A program made the translations under genes and the position numbers. Below are positions 1 through 11,283 of a DNA stretch of 64,000 nt, one piece after another (position 1 is the stretch's first letter; each line of letters starts with the position of its first letter). Below the pieces are notes generated by a model that saw nothing but the letters and a program-made list of their open reading frames with translations, was not told the DNA's origin and did not search any database. Source of the stretch: Lamellibrachia columna (Eukaryota; Annelida; Polychaeta; Sabellida; Siboglinidae); the NCBI GenBank assembly GCA_963662155.1, contig OY759267.1, forward strand, positions 226,501-290,500, written 5' to 3'.

Positions 1-3000
1 CACAAGTCAAAGTCCACCAACAGTAACTGACCAGTGTCAAAAAGAAAAGACGAGTGGGAGCGCATAAGCCAAAGTCCACCAACAGCGACTGACCAATGTC
101 AAATAAAGACAAGACGAGTGGAAGCGCACAAGCCAAAGTCCACCAACAGCGACTGACCAATGTCAAATAAAGACAAGACGAGTGGAAGCGCACAAGCCAA
201 AGTCCACCAACAGTAACTGACCAGTGTCAAAAAGAAAAGACGAGTGGGAGCGCATAAGCCAAAGTCCACCAACAGCGACTGACCAATGTCAAATAAAGAC
301 AAGACGAGTGGAAGCACACAAGCCAAAGTCCACCAACAACGACTGACCAATGTCAAAAAAGACAAGACGAGTGGGAGCGCATAAGCCAAAGTCCGCCAAT
401 AGCGACTGACAAGTGTCAAAAAAGACAAGACGAAGTCCGCCAACAGCGACTGACCAATGTCAAAAAAGACAAGACATGACAATGTCTTGTTTTCTTCAGG
501 TTGTGTAAGACAATGTCTTGTTTTCTTCAAATTTGGTGTGACAGTGTCTTGTTTTCTTCAAGTTGTTTCCAACAGTATCTTGTTTTCTTCAAGATGTCAC
601 CAACAGTGTCTAGTTTTCTTCAAGTTGTCACCAACAGTGCCTTGTTTTCTTCAAGTTTTCACCAACAGTGCCTTGTTTTCTTCAAGTTGTGTATGACAAT
701 GTCTTGTTTTCTTCACATTTTGTGTGACAGTCTCTTGTTTTCTTCAAGTTGTCACCAACAGCGTCTTGTTTCCTTCAAGTTGTCATTAACAGTGTCTTGT
801 TTTCATCAAGTTGTCACAAACAGTGTCTTGTTTTCTTCAAGTTGTCACCAACAATGTCTTGTTTTCTTCGAGATGTCACCAACAATGTCTTGTTTTCTTC
901 AAGTTGTTTATGACAATGTCATATTTTCTTCAAATTTTGTGTTACAGTGTCTTGTTTTCTTCAAGTTGTCACTAACAGTGTCTTGTTTTCTTCAAGTTGA
1001 AACCAACATAGTCTTGTTTTCTTCAAGTTTTGTATGACAACGTCTTGTTTTCTTCAAGTTGTCACCAACATTGTCTTGTTTTCTTTCAAGTTGTCACCAA
1101 CATTGTCTCGTTTTCTTCAAGTTGTCACCAACATGAGCGCACAAGCTAAAGTCCACCAACAGCGACTGACCAATGTCAAATAAAGACAAGACGAGTGGAA
1201 GCGCACAAGCCAAAGTCCACCAACAGCGACTGACCAATGTCAAATAAAGACAAGACGAGTGGAAGCGCACAAGCCAAAGTCCACCAACAGTAACTGACCA
1301 GTGTCAAAAAGAAAAGACGAGTGGGAGCGCATAAGCCAAAGTCCACCAACAGCGACTGACCAATGTCAAATAAAGACAAGACGAGTGGAAGCACACAAGC
1401 CAAAGTCCACCAACAACGACTGACCAATGTCAAAAAAGACAAGACGAGTGGGAGCGCATAAGCCAAAATCCGCCAATAGCGACTGACCAGTGTCAAAAAA
1501 GACAAGACGAGTGGGAGCGCGCAAGTCAAAGTCCGCCAACAGCGACTGACCAATGTCAAAAAAGACAAGACATGACAATGTCTTGTTTTCTTCAGGTTGT
1601 GTATGACAATGTCTTGTTTTCTTCAAATTTGGTGTGACAGTGTCTTGTTTTCTTCAAGTTGTTTCCAACAGTGTCTTGTTTTCTTCAAGTTGTCACCAAC
1701 AGTGTCTTGTTTTCTTCAAGTTGTCACCAACAGTGCCTTGTTTTCTTCAAGTTTTCACCAACAGTGCCTTGTTTTCTTCAAGTTGTGTATGACAATGTCT
1801 TGTTTTCTTCACATTTTGTGTGACAGTCTCTTGTTTTCTTCAAGTTGTCACCAACAGCGTCTTGTTTCCTTCAAGTTGTCATTAACAGTGTCTTGTTTTC
1901 ATCAAGTTGTCACAAACAGTGTCTTGTTTTCTTCAAGTTGTCACCAACAATGTCTTGTTTTCTTCGAGATGTCACCAACAATGTCTTGTTTTCTTCAAGT
2001 TGTTTATGACAATGTCATATTTTCTTCAAATTTTGTGTTACAGTGTCTTGTTTTCTTCAAGTTGTCACTAACAGTGTCTTGTTTTCTTCAAGTTGAAACC
2101 AACATAGTCTTGTTTTCTTCAAGTTTTGTATGACAACGTCTTGTTTTCTTCAAGTTGTCACCAACAGTGTCTTGTTTTCTTTCAAGTTGTCACCAACATT
2201 GTCTCGTTTTCTTCAAGTTGTCACCAACATGAGCGCACAAGCTAAAGTCCACAAACAGCGGCTGATCAGTGTGAAAAAAGAAGACAGGCCGAGTGGGAGC
2301 GCACAAGTCAAAGTCCACCAACAGCGTCTGGCGATCGTATCATCGCAAAGCATAAGTCAAAGTCCACCAACACCGGTTGACTAGTGTCAAAAAGACAACA
2401 CGAGTGGAAGAGCACAAGTCAAAGTCCACCAACAGTAAATGACCACTATCAAAAAGACAAGACTAGTGGGAGCGCATAAGCCAAATTCCACCAACAGTGA
2501 CTGACCAATGTCAAAAAAGTCCACCAACAGTGACTGACCAATGTCAAAAAGACAAGACGAGTGGGAACGCACAAGTCAAAGTCCACCAACAGCGCCTGAC
2601 CAATGTCAAAAAAGACAAGACGGGTGGGAGAACAAAAGCCAAAGTCCGCCAACAGCGACGGACCAATGTCGAAAAAGACAAGACGAGTGGAAACGCACAA
2701 GCCAATGTCCACCAACAGCGACTGACCAGTGTCAAAAAGACAAGACGAGTGGAAGCGCACCAGCCAAAGTCCACCAACAGTGAGTGACCAGTGTGAAAAA
2801 AGCAAGACGAGTGGGAGCGCACAAGTCAAAGTTCACCAACAGCAGCTGACCAGTGTCAAAAAGACAAGACGAGTGGGAGAGCACATGCCAAAGTTCACCA
2901 ACAGTGACAGACCAATATCAAAAAATACAAGACGAGTGGGAGCACACAAGTCAAAGTACGCCAACAACGCCTGACCAATGTCAAAAAAAGACAAGACGGG

Positions 3001-3907
3001 TGGAAATGCACAAGCCAATGTCTACCAACAGCGACTGACCAGTGTCAAAAAGACAAGACGAGTGGGAGAGCACATGCCAAAGTTCACCAACAGTGACTGA
3101 CCAATGTCAAAAAAAGACAAGACGAGTAGGAGCACACAAGTCAAAGTACGCCAACAACGCCTGACCAATGTCAAAAAAAGACAAGACGAGTGGGAGTACA
3201 CAAGACAAAGTCCGCCAACAACGCCTGACCAATGTCAAAAAAGACAAGACGAGTGGAAGTACACAAGACAAAGTCCGCCAACAGCGACTGACCAATGTCA
3301 AAAAAAAAAAGACAAGACGAGTGGGAGCGCACACGCCAAAGTCCACCAACAGCGACTGACCAGTGTAAAAACAGACAAGCCGGGTGGAAGTACACAAGCC
3401 AAAGTCCACCAACAGCGATTGACCAGTGTGAGAAAGACAAGACGAGTGGAAGCGTACAAGCCAAAGTCCACCAACAGCGACTGACCAGTGTGAAAAAAGA
3501 CAAGACGAGTGGGAGCACACAAGTCAAAGTCCGCCAACAGCGACTGACCAATGTCAAAAAAAAAGACAAGACGAGTGGGAGCGCACACGCCAAAGTCCAC
3601 CAACAGCGACTGACCAGTGTCAAAAAAGACAAGACGAGTGGGAGCGCACACGCCAAAGTCCACCAACAGCGACTGACCAGTGTAAAAAAAGACAAGACGA
3701 GTGGGAGAGCACATGCCAAAATTCACCAACAGTGACTGACCAATGTCAAAAAAAGACAAGACGAGTGGAAGCGTACAAGCCAAAGTCCACCAACAGCGAC
3801 TGACCAGTGTGAAAAAAAACAAGACGAGTGGGAGCGCACAAGTTAAAGTCCGCCAACAGCGACTAACCAATGTCAAAAAAGACAAGACGAGTGGGAGCGC
3901 ACAAGCC
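1..3907. repeat. Minisatellite A (~62 bp) with two blocks of 31-bp minisatellite B, U1
   Basis: Minisatellite A occupies 1-472, 1135-1570 and 2231-3907. Its unit is about 61-63 bp and contains GACAAGACGAGTGG, CCAAAGTCCACCAACAG and GACTGACCAATGTC. Minisatellite B occupies 473-1134 and 1571-2230, with a 31-bp unit containing CAAGTTGTCACCAACAGTG and TCTTGTTTTCTT. The A+B block is duplicated with a period of about 1,096 bp (for example 501-1037 against 1597-2133). Long open frames run through both repeats, but neither period is a multiple of three, so I do not regard them as coding. Confidence 0.95.
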
Positions 3908-4049
3908 TTCCTACATTTTACCCATACCTCCTACAGTTTACCCATAACTCCTACAGTTTACCCATAATTCCTACAGGTTACCCATAACTCCTACAGTTTA
4001 CCCATAATTCCTACAGGTTACCCATAACTCCTACAGTTTACCCATAATT

Positions 4050-6036
4050 AAAATAATGCTAAAACAAACTATGTGGAGGGTTTATAGGCGTACCAGAAAG
4101 GAAGAAGACTATGCAAAATACAAAGAGGCACTTAATGCAGCTACAACTGAAATCAGACAATCTAAAAGAAGCTATGAGCAAAAACTGGCATGTAACATAA
4201 AAACTGACAGCAAGAGTTTTTATGCATATGTCAGGAGTAAACACAACGTACAAGACAAGGTTGGACCTCTAGAAGACAGTGCTGGAAATATAATATCACA
4301 GGGGTTTTTAATGGCGGAAGACCTAAATGTATACTTCAGTTCAGTGTTTACAAAAGAAGATATTAGTTCATTACCAGTTGCTGATGCTAAATTTCAGGGG
4401 GCTAAATCTGACTATTTAGGACCGTTAGTTGTAACTCCAGAATTGGTAGCTAGGAAAATAAAGGCAATGAAGGATAACAAATCACCGGGAGTGGATGGGA
4501 TTCCTCCAAAATTACTAATGGAAACAGTAGATCAAATCAGTATACCACTTGCTAGAGTATTCAACTTGTCATTAAAAGAGGGAGTTGTTCCGTTTGAATG
4601 GAAAGAAGCAAACATCATACCATTATTTAAAAAGGGTTCGAGAAATAAGTCAGAGAATTACAGACCAGTGAGTTTAACGTCAGTGATTTGTAAATTATTA
4701 GAAAGGTTAATTAAAGACCATATGGTGGACTTCCTCGTTAAGCATAAATTATTAAATTCATCTCAACATGGATTCCTTAAAGCGAGGTCATGCTTAACAA
4801 ATATGTTATGTTTTTTGGAAGAAATCACTAAGTGGATAGACGTGGGATCGCCAGTAGATATTATCTACTTAGATTTTCAGAAAGCTTTTGACAAAGTGCC
4901 ACATCAAAGATTGCTACTTAAATTAAAAGCCCATGGTATCGGGGATAGCATAACTGACTGGATAGAACAATGGCTGACTGACAGAAGACAACGAGTTGTA
5001 GTAGATGGCGAAGTTTCAAATTGGAAATCGGTTTTGAGTGGGGTACCTCAAGGATCAGTATTAGGACCTATATTATTCTTAATTTATATCAATGACTTGG
5101 ACGAGAGTATAACAAGTAACGTACTGAAATTTGCGGACGACACAAAACTGTTTAGAAAGGTTAATACTGATGGTGATAAACAACATTTACAAAACGATCT
5201 AGACAGATTAGTGAAATGGTCTGAGAAATGGCAGATGCTGTTCAATTTTGGGAAATGTAAATGCCTACATACAGGACATGGGAACTTGAATGTAAACTAT
5301 AAAATGGGAGCTTCTGTTCTTGGTACTATGGTAAAAGAAAAGGACTTAGGAGTTACAATAAGCGCTGATATGAAAGTTTCAGAGCAGTGTGGTATTGCAG
5401 CTTCAAAGGGTAATCAAATTCTTGGATTGATTAGAAGAAACATAACATACAAGGGAAACAAGTTAATTATACCTCTTTATAAAGCAATAGTTAGACCTCA
5501 TTTAGAATACTGTATACAAGCATGGAGACCATATCGTAAGAAGGATATAGATACGCTTGAACGCATACAAAGGAGAGCAACTAAAATGATTCCAGAACTT
5601 AGAGACCTTAGTTATGAAGAACGCCTGAAAGAATGTGGTTTAACAACTCTAGAGACAAGGAGGTTAAGAGGAGATCAGATTGAAGTTTTTAAGATATTGA
5701 ATGGGTATGAAAATATTGATAGAAATATGTTTTTCTCACTCAAGAAGGATAGCAAAACTAGAGGACATGAGGTAAAATTAGTAAAGGATCAATGTAGATT
5801 GGACATCAGGAAGCACTCGTTCTCACAGAGGACAATAAATGAATGGAACAAACTGTCTACAGATTGTGTAACTGCTAGCAGCGTGAATATGTTTAAAAAC
5901 AAGGTTGACACATATATCAGGAGGGCGGGTTATAAGTAGGTGAACATTGTTGGACTCTCGATAAGCCAATGGCTTCCTTGTCCACTTGCCATCTGGGCCT
6001 TTGGCTTGGATGGCAAATCTTGTTAAATCTTGTTAA
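4050..6036 (+). mobile_element. 5'-truncated CR1-like non-LTR retrotransposon with target-site duplication
   Basis: The element interrupts the 20-bp minisatellite and is absent from the matching position of U2, U3 and U4, so those units serve as empty sites. The 6-bp sequence ATAATT flanks it at 4044-4049 and 6037-6042 and fits a short target-site duplication. The endonuclease half is missing, as expected of 5' truncation during target-primed reverse transcription. The 3' UTR after the stop at 5939 has the family's typical end, with a conserved stretch containing AAGCCAATGGCTTCCTTG and a short TTGTTAAATC tail repeated about twice. The reading frame is fully open, so this is a recent insertion. 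Confidence 0.92.
4056..5939 (+). CDS. CR1-like reverse transcriptase (C-terminal 627 aa of ORF2)
   Basis: This encodes the reverse transcriptase and C-terminal domains of a CR1/Jockey-group retrotransposon polyprotein, which copies element RNA into DNA at a nicked target site. Motifs in order are SPGVDGIP near residues 143-150, NYRPVSLTS at 201-209, HGF at 238-240, YLDFQKAFD at 271-279 with the first catalytic Asp, SGVPQGSVLGP at 328-338 and FADD at 359-362 with the catalytic Asp pair. The C-terminal part carries the family stretches YCIQAWRPYRKKDI and TLETRRLRGDQIEVFKILNG. The apurinic-type endonuclease expected upstream is absent, so the first ATG at 4056 is simply the first in the truncated copy and not a natural start. 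No internal stops or frameshifts are present. Confidence 0.93.
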   Translation: MLKQTMWRVYRRTRKEEDYAKYKEALNAATTEIRQSKRSYEQKLACNIKTDSKSFYAYVRSKHNVQDKVGPLEDSAGNIISQGFLMAEDLNVYFSSVFTKEDISSLPVADAKFQGAKSDYLGPLVVTPELVARKIKAMKDNKSPGVDGIPPKLLMETVDQISIPLARVFNLSLKEGVVPFEWKEANIIPLFKKGSRNKSENYRPVSLTSVICKLLERLIKDHMVDFLVKHKLLNSSQHGFLKARSCLTNMLCFLEEITKWIDVGSPVDIIYLDFQKAFDKVPHQRLLLKLKAHGIGDSITDWIEQWLTDRRQRVVVDGEVSNWKSVLSGVPQGSVLGPILFLIYINDLDESITSNVLKFADDTKLFRKVNTDGDKQHLQNDLDRLVKWSEKWQMLFNFGKCKCLHTGHGNLNVNYKMGASVLGTMVKEKDLGVTISADMKVSEQCGIAASKGNQILGLIRRNITYKGNKLIIPLYKAIVRPHLEYCIQAWRPYRKKDIDTLERIQRRATKMIPELRDLSYEERLKECGLTTLETRRLRGDQIEVFKILNGYENIDRNMFFSLKKDSKTRGHEVKLVKDQCRLDIRKHSFSQRTINEWNKLSTDCVTASSVNMFKNKVDTYIRRAGYK

Positions 6037-6116
6037 ATAATTCCTACAGGTTACCCATAACTCCTACAGTTTACCAATAATTCCTACAATTTTCCCATAC
6101 CTCCTACAGTTTACCC

Positions 6117-6597
6117 TGAAAGTTTGCTGACGATGTACTTTTTCTGGGTTATTCACGTGTTTTTCCCGTTGCATGCACGAACTGCGGTGTTTGTTTTGTT
6201 GACCTTGACCTTTTGACCTCGCAGTGTTTTTTGCAGACTCGTTGTGAAATAGGCGGTACGTAGATGTCGACGCGAAACGAAATACGTCGAAAGGTTCTCG
6301 ATATAATGCAACGAGGCAATATGCGTCGCATAGCTTACATGTACGGTTACGTTTTTCCCGCTGCATGCACGAACTTTCGTCCGCTAGGTTTCAGTCTGCT
6401 AGCAGGATGAAAATGCGGGATGGTGTTTCTTTTCGTGAGCGTGGAAAATTCCATGACGTCGTTCGAACGTTCCAGAAAAGAAGAAAAAAAATTACATGAA
6501 ACCGATTCAAACCGGTTTGAACCGGTTCTGTACCCAGACACGTCTCGGAAAGCTCGTCATAATCGTCAGTATTAAACCGAAGACGACAGAATATGGT
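6117..6597. other. Non-repetitive segment with internal duplication, no gene (U1)
   Basis: No convincing gene is visible. Two imperfect copies of a ~110-bp stretch lie here, marked by GCATGCACGAACT, TCAGTCTGCTAGC and TTCGTTCGAACGTTCCAGAAA. The first is partly deleted in U1 but complete in U2 (about 20815-20905 and 21075-21200). CAAACCGGTTTGAACCGG near 6509 is a perfect-looking palindromic stretch. Minus-strand open frames of 60-100 codons here change frame between units and show no recognisable domain. Confidence 0.6.
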
Positions 6598-6745
6598 TAC
6601 TAACCCTAACCCTAACTGGCAATTGCATAAGTACAACAGATCGGCGATCTTTGACTTTTCATTAGGGTTAATAACCCTAAAGGGTCCGTATTAGGGTTCA
6701 CTACAGACGTCAGAATACTAACACTAACCCTAACTTGCAATCGTA
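6598..6745. repeat. Interstitial telomere-type repeats (CCCTAA/TTAGGG), U1
   Basis: Two to three units of CTAACCCTAACCCTAAC lie near 6603, a head-to-head pair TTAGGGTTAATAACCCTAA near 6663, a single TTAGGGTT near 6692 and CTAACCCTAAC near 6724. TTAGGG is the usual animal telomere repeat, so this is a short degenerate interstitial telomere block. It is kept in U2 (about 21317-21455) and U3 (about 33637-33778) and deleted in U4. Confidence 0.8.
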
Positions 6746-6779
6746 TCAGCTCAAAAATCGGTGACTTTTGACCTTCGAC

Positions 6780-7505
6780 CTTGCCCCGCAGCGCCGTCTG
6801 GTAATCGTATCAGCGCAAAACAATGCCCCAAAACAAGATAGAGAGGTCACGTGATATGCAAACGACGAACTGTGACGTTGTAGCAGCGCCTCCTGGTGAC
6901 CGTATCATCGCAAAACAACATGGCAGTAAATCAAGATGGCTGCATGTATAGAGAAGTCACGTGATATACAAATGAGGAACTGTGACGTCATAAGTCACGT
7001 GACGGCTGTCGACCAATCAGAACAGCCGAAACTAGGTTATAAACCGTCGAAACAATTGACAGGTAGCGCCCCCTGGCGACGGTTTCACTACAAAACGGTG
7101 TACTTTATGCAAATTTATGCAAATGAGCTGTGACGTCATAGGTCACGTGACGGCTCTCGACCAATCAGAACAGTCGAAACTACGTCACAAACCGTCGCCA
7201 CAATTGACCCGTAGCGCCCCCTGGTGACGGTTTCACCACAAAAGGGTGCAATATATGCTAATTTATGCAAATATAGACGTCATAGGTCACGTGACGGCTC
7301 TCGACCAATCAGAATGAGTCCCTGTGGCGCCCCTGGTAACAGTATGACCGCAAAGGAATGCGATTTTTGGTAATTTATGCTAATTTATGCAAATGAGCTG
7401 TGACGTCATAGGTCACGTGACTCTCGACCAATCAGATGCATCGATACATTTACCCCCGTGGCGCCCCGGTGGTGAAACTGCTCTCGACCAATTAGAAGCT
7501 TACCC
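6780..7505. promoter_or_regulatory. Repeated promoter/insulator-like cassette (U1)
   Basis: A ~140-150-bp cassette is repeated about four times. Within it I see, in fixed order, octamer ATGCAAAT (7107-7114, 7117-7124), CRE TGACGTCA (6983-6990, 7131-7138), E-box CACGTG (6996-7001, 7144-7149), CCAAT (7013-7017) and a CTCF-like core GCGCCCCCTGG (from 7066 and from 7214). A CAAGATGGCTGC sequence near 6933 resembles a YY1 site and is the perfect CAAGATGGCGGC in U2 and U3. The motifs are visible; that they bind those factors in this organism is inference. No transcription start or gene immediately downstream can be assigned. Confidence 0.6.
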
Positions 7506-9925
7506 AAATCTCCTCATTTTTGGGGGTGTCAGAATTTCACACATACTACTGAGCTGTATCAAGACCTTACTTTACATAGTCTAGTCCTCCCTCTGTAGAA
7601 GCTACTGAGCCAGCACGACAGCTATATGAAGACATTATTTTACGTAATCTAGTCCTACCGCTGCAGGAGCAACTGAGCCAGTACGGCAGCTGTAGGAAGA
7701 CCTTACTTTGGATAGTCTAGTCCTCCCGCTGTAGGAGCTACTGAGTCAGTACGGGAGCTGTATAAAGACTTTTCTTTACATAGTCTAGTCCTCCCGCTGT
7801 AGGAGCTATTGAGCCAGTACGGGATCAATATGAAAACCTTACTTTACATAGTCTAGTCCTCCCGCTGTAGGAGCTACTGAGCCAGTACGGCAGCTGTATG
7901 AAGACCTTACTTTACATAGTCTAGTCCGCCCGCTGTAGGAGCAACTGAGCCAGTACGGCAGCTGTATGAAGACCTTACTTTGTGTAGTCTAGTCCTCCCG
8001 CTGTAGGAGCTACTGAGTCAGTACGGGAGCTGTATAAAGACTTTTCTTTACATAGTCTAGTCCTCCCGCTGTAGGAGCTATTGAGCCAGTACGGGATCAA
8101 TATGAAAACGTTACTTTACATAGTCTAGTCCTCCCGCTGTAGGAGCTACTGAGCCAGTACGGCAGCTGTAAGAAGACCTTACTTTGTGTAGTCTAGTCCG
8201 CCCGTTGTAGGAGCTACTGAGCCAGTACGACAGTTATATGAAGACCTTACTTTACATAGTCTAGTCCGCCCGCTGTAGGAGCTACTGAGCCAATACGAGA
8301 GCTATATGAAGACCTTACTTTACATAGTCTAGTCCGCCCGTTGTAGGAGCTACTGAGCCAGTACGGGATCAATATGAAGACCTTACTTTACATAGTCTAG
8401 TCCGCCCGCTGTAGGAGCTACTGAGCCAATACGCGAGCTATATGAAGACCTTACTTTACATAGTCTAGTCCTCCCACTGCAGGAGCAACTGAGCCAGTAC
8501 GGCAGCTGTATGAAGACCTTACTTTACATAGTCTAGTCCGCCCTCTGTAGGAGCTACTGATCCAGTACCACAGCTATATGAAGACCTTATTTTAATAGTT
8601 TATTCCTCCCGCTGTAGGAGCTACTGAGCCAGTACGGCAGCTGTATGAAGACCTTACTTTACATAGTCTAGTCCGCCCTCTGTAGGAGCTACTGATCCAG
8701 TACCACAGCTATATGAAGACCTTATTTTAATAGTCTATTCCTCCCGCTGTAGGAGCTACTGAGTCAGTACGGGAGCTGTATAAAGACCTTACTTTACATA
8801 GTCTAGTCCTCCCGCTGTAGGAGCTACTGATCCAGTACGGGCGCTGTATGAAGACCTTACTTTACATATTCTAGTCCTGCCGCTGTAGGAGTTTCTGATC
8901 CAGTACGGCAGCTGTATGAAGACCTTACTTTACATAGTCTAGTCCCCCCGCTCTAGGAGCTACTCAGCCAGTACGGGATCAATATGAAGACCTTACTTTA
9001 CATAGTCTAGTCCGCCCGCTGTAGGAGCTACTGAGCCAATACGAGAGCTATATGAAGACCTTACTTTACATAGTTTAGTCCTCCCACTGCAGGAGCAACT
9101 GAGCCAGTACGGCAGCTGCATGAAGACCTTACTTTACATAGTCCAGTCCGCCCTCTGTAGGAGCTACTGAGCCAGTACGGGAGCTGTATGAAGACCTTAC
9201 TTTACATAGTTTAGTCCGCCCGCTGTAGGAGCTACTGATCCAGTACCACAGCTATGTGAAGACCTTATTTTAATAGTCTATTCCTCCAGCTGTAGGAGCT
9301 ACTGAGTCAGTACGGGAGCTGTATGAAGACCTTACTTTACATAGTCTAGTCCTCCCGCTGTAGGAGCTACTGATCCAGTACGGCCACTGTATGAAGACCT
9401 TACTTTACATAGTCTAGTCCTGCAGCTGTAGGAGCTTCTGATCCAGTACGGTAGCTGTATGAAGACCTTACTTTACATAGTCTAGTCCCCCCGCTCTAGG
9501 AGCTACTGAGCCAGTACGGGAGCTGTATGAAGACCTTACTTTACATAGTCTAATCCGCCCGCTGTAGGAGCTACTGAGCCAGTACGGTAGCTGTATGAAG
9601 ACCTTACTTTACATAGTTTAGTCCGCCCGCTGTAGGAGCTCCTGAGCCAGTAAGGGATCAATATGAAAACCTTACTTTACATAGTCTAGTCCGCCCGCTG
9701 TAGGAGCTACTGAGCCAGTACGGTAGCTGTATGAAGAACTTACTTTACATAGTTTAGTCCGCCCGCTGTAGGAGCTACTGAGCCAGTACGGGATCAATAT
9801 GAAGACCTTACTTTACATAGTCTAGTCCTCCCGCTGTAGGAGCTACTGAGCCAGTACGGGAGCTGTATGAAGACCTTACTTTGCATAGTCTAGTCCTCCC
9901 AGTGTAGGAGCTACTGAGCCAGTAC
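7506..9925. repeat. 68-bp satellite, about 35 copies (U1)
   Basis: The unit is 68 bp, measured for example from 8461 to 8529, and contains TAGTCTAGTCC, GCTGTAGGAGCTACTGAG and TATGAAGACCTTACTTTACA. Variants differ at a few positions. Copy number is about 35 here, about 9 in U2, 18 in U3 and 16 in U4, so this satellite accounts for much of the length variation between units. No coding potential is seen. Confidence 0.95.
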
Positions 9926-10857
9926 AAAATACTGAAGTGATCAGTCGCAAAATATGGCGATCTGCTACATACACTTTTTTTCGGGCGGGTCATATATATA
10001 ATAATCACTCCCGCCTTTCTTTTACCCGCGCTTATTGTTGTATTCAAGTCAATATACAGAATGCATGGGTATTGTGTTGGCAGGCTATATTTTTGCATGA
10101 GTATATCACAACTATGGACTACCTGAAGTGATCGGTCGCAGAAATGGCGAATTGCTACCTCTCATATTTGCCTACAAGTATCGTTATCGCATCTTTGCGT
10201 TCCTATATATGGGTGCTCTCGTCTTTTTAACACTGCATCAGTGCATTTACATCATGTCCTACGAAAGTAAGTAATACTACACTATATTAACAGATTTCAC
10301 CTGTTTTACAGTGAATACATATTGGTTACTATGCCCCGACAGTGGGATATATTGGTAGTTGCGCATTTGTTGAAGTCGACTCGAGGACTTGGTAGGATTG
10401 TCTTTCCAAACTGTTCAAATGACGAAAGTACGTGTATTTTTGCTATAATCGAAGTGCGCTCCTTAACACTTACGTATATTTCTGTAAATCTGCAACCCTA
10501 ATTTTTGGCGATTTGCTACTTACTAACACGATTTTCTCTTTGGCAACTTTTCTTTTGATTTCTTTCAAATAGCTTCAATGTCATGAAAGGCAGACGACTG
10601 GACTCGTATCATTTCGGTACGAGATATTTTCCTATTTACGTTTTTGAGTCCACAATACCTTGACCTAGTCAAAAAGGGGTTTAGCCGACGACTTCGGTGG
10701 CGAATTGCTACTTACTAATAGCCAATTGTCTCTTTGGCAACTTTCGGAAAATATCACACATGAAACAGGAGTGCGACTTTCTGTGATGCATCGAAACGTC
10801 CAAAGTTTCCGTCGCGCACTGCCAACGGGGACGTTATTTCTACCGATGTGAAAATCT

Positions 10858-11043
10858 GATGATACATTGACCGAGTTACAAATTGTTAGTTTTCTGATTA
10901 TTTCTTCTGAAGATACATTGACCGAGTTACAACTTGTTAGTTTTCTGATTATTTCTTCTGAAGATACATTGACCGAATTTGCACGGGTTTTCTTTTCCCC
11001 AAAAATTTCTTCTGATGATACATTGACCATATCATGATACATG
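10858..11043. repeat. 51-bp repeat with GATACATTGACC motif (U1)
   Basis: A 51-bp unit containing GATACATTGACCGAGTTACAA and TTCTGATTATTTCTTCTGA-type sequence is present about three times, ending in a degenerate copy and the partial palindrome ATATCATGATACAT. Because 51 is a multiple of three, the minus strand reads as a 17-residue repeat (core NVSSEEIIRKL), but no start context, splice signal or domain supports a protein. The last part, TGATACATTGACC followed by ATGATAC and ATCAGTCG, also occurs downstream of later recombinase copies (51400, 51580, 52240), linking it to the element ends. Confidence 0.8.
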
Positions 11044-11187
11044 GATCAGTCGCAAAATATGGCGATCTGCTACATTTACTTTTTTTCGGTCGTCATCCTT
11101 GGCGAATTGCTACTTACTAAAACGCTTTTCTCTTTGGCAAATTTCCTTTTTATTTGTTTTCAAAAACTACGGACAACTGTTTCTTAG

Positions 11188-11283
11188 AAAGGCGGATGCG
11201 ACCGCCTAATTGTGACAATTGGTTCTTGGAAAGGCGGATGCTACCGCCTAATGATTTCTTAGAAAGGCGGAATCGACCGTCTG
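11188..11283. repeat. Three short hairpins upstream of recombinase gene (U1)
   Basis: Three spaced stem-loops have stems AGGCGG/CCGCCT around 6-nt loops at 11190-11207, 11232-11249 and, with one mismatch (CCGTCT), 11265-11282. Each is preceded by a TTCTTAGAA or TTCTTGGAA stretch. They recur in U2 (from about 24257), U3 (from about 37196) and, as two copies, in U4 (from about 49834). Their function is unknown. Confidence 0.7.

Larger units (their letters stand above)
3908..6116. repeat. 20-bp minisatellite, split by a CR1 insertion (U1)
   Basis: A 20-bp unit alternates between two variants, TAACTCCTACAGTTTACCCA and TAATTCCTACAGGTTACCCA. It runs from 3908 to 4049 and resumes at 6037 in phase, so the retroelement at 4050-6036 landed inside the array. 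The same minisatellite is uninterrupted in the other three units. Confidence 0.95.

Noticed and set aside
473..1134. 31-bp regular repeats resembling a CRISPR array
   Set aside because: Repeats are directly adjacent with no unique spacers, there are no cas genes, and the genome is eukaryotic. It is a minisatellite.
10665..11042. 125-codon minus-strand gene with NVSSEEIIRKL repeats
   Set aside because: It is produced by a 51-bp repeat that happens to be a multiple of three. U3 and U4 carry a frame-breaking insertion, and no domain is visible.
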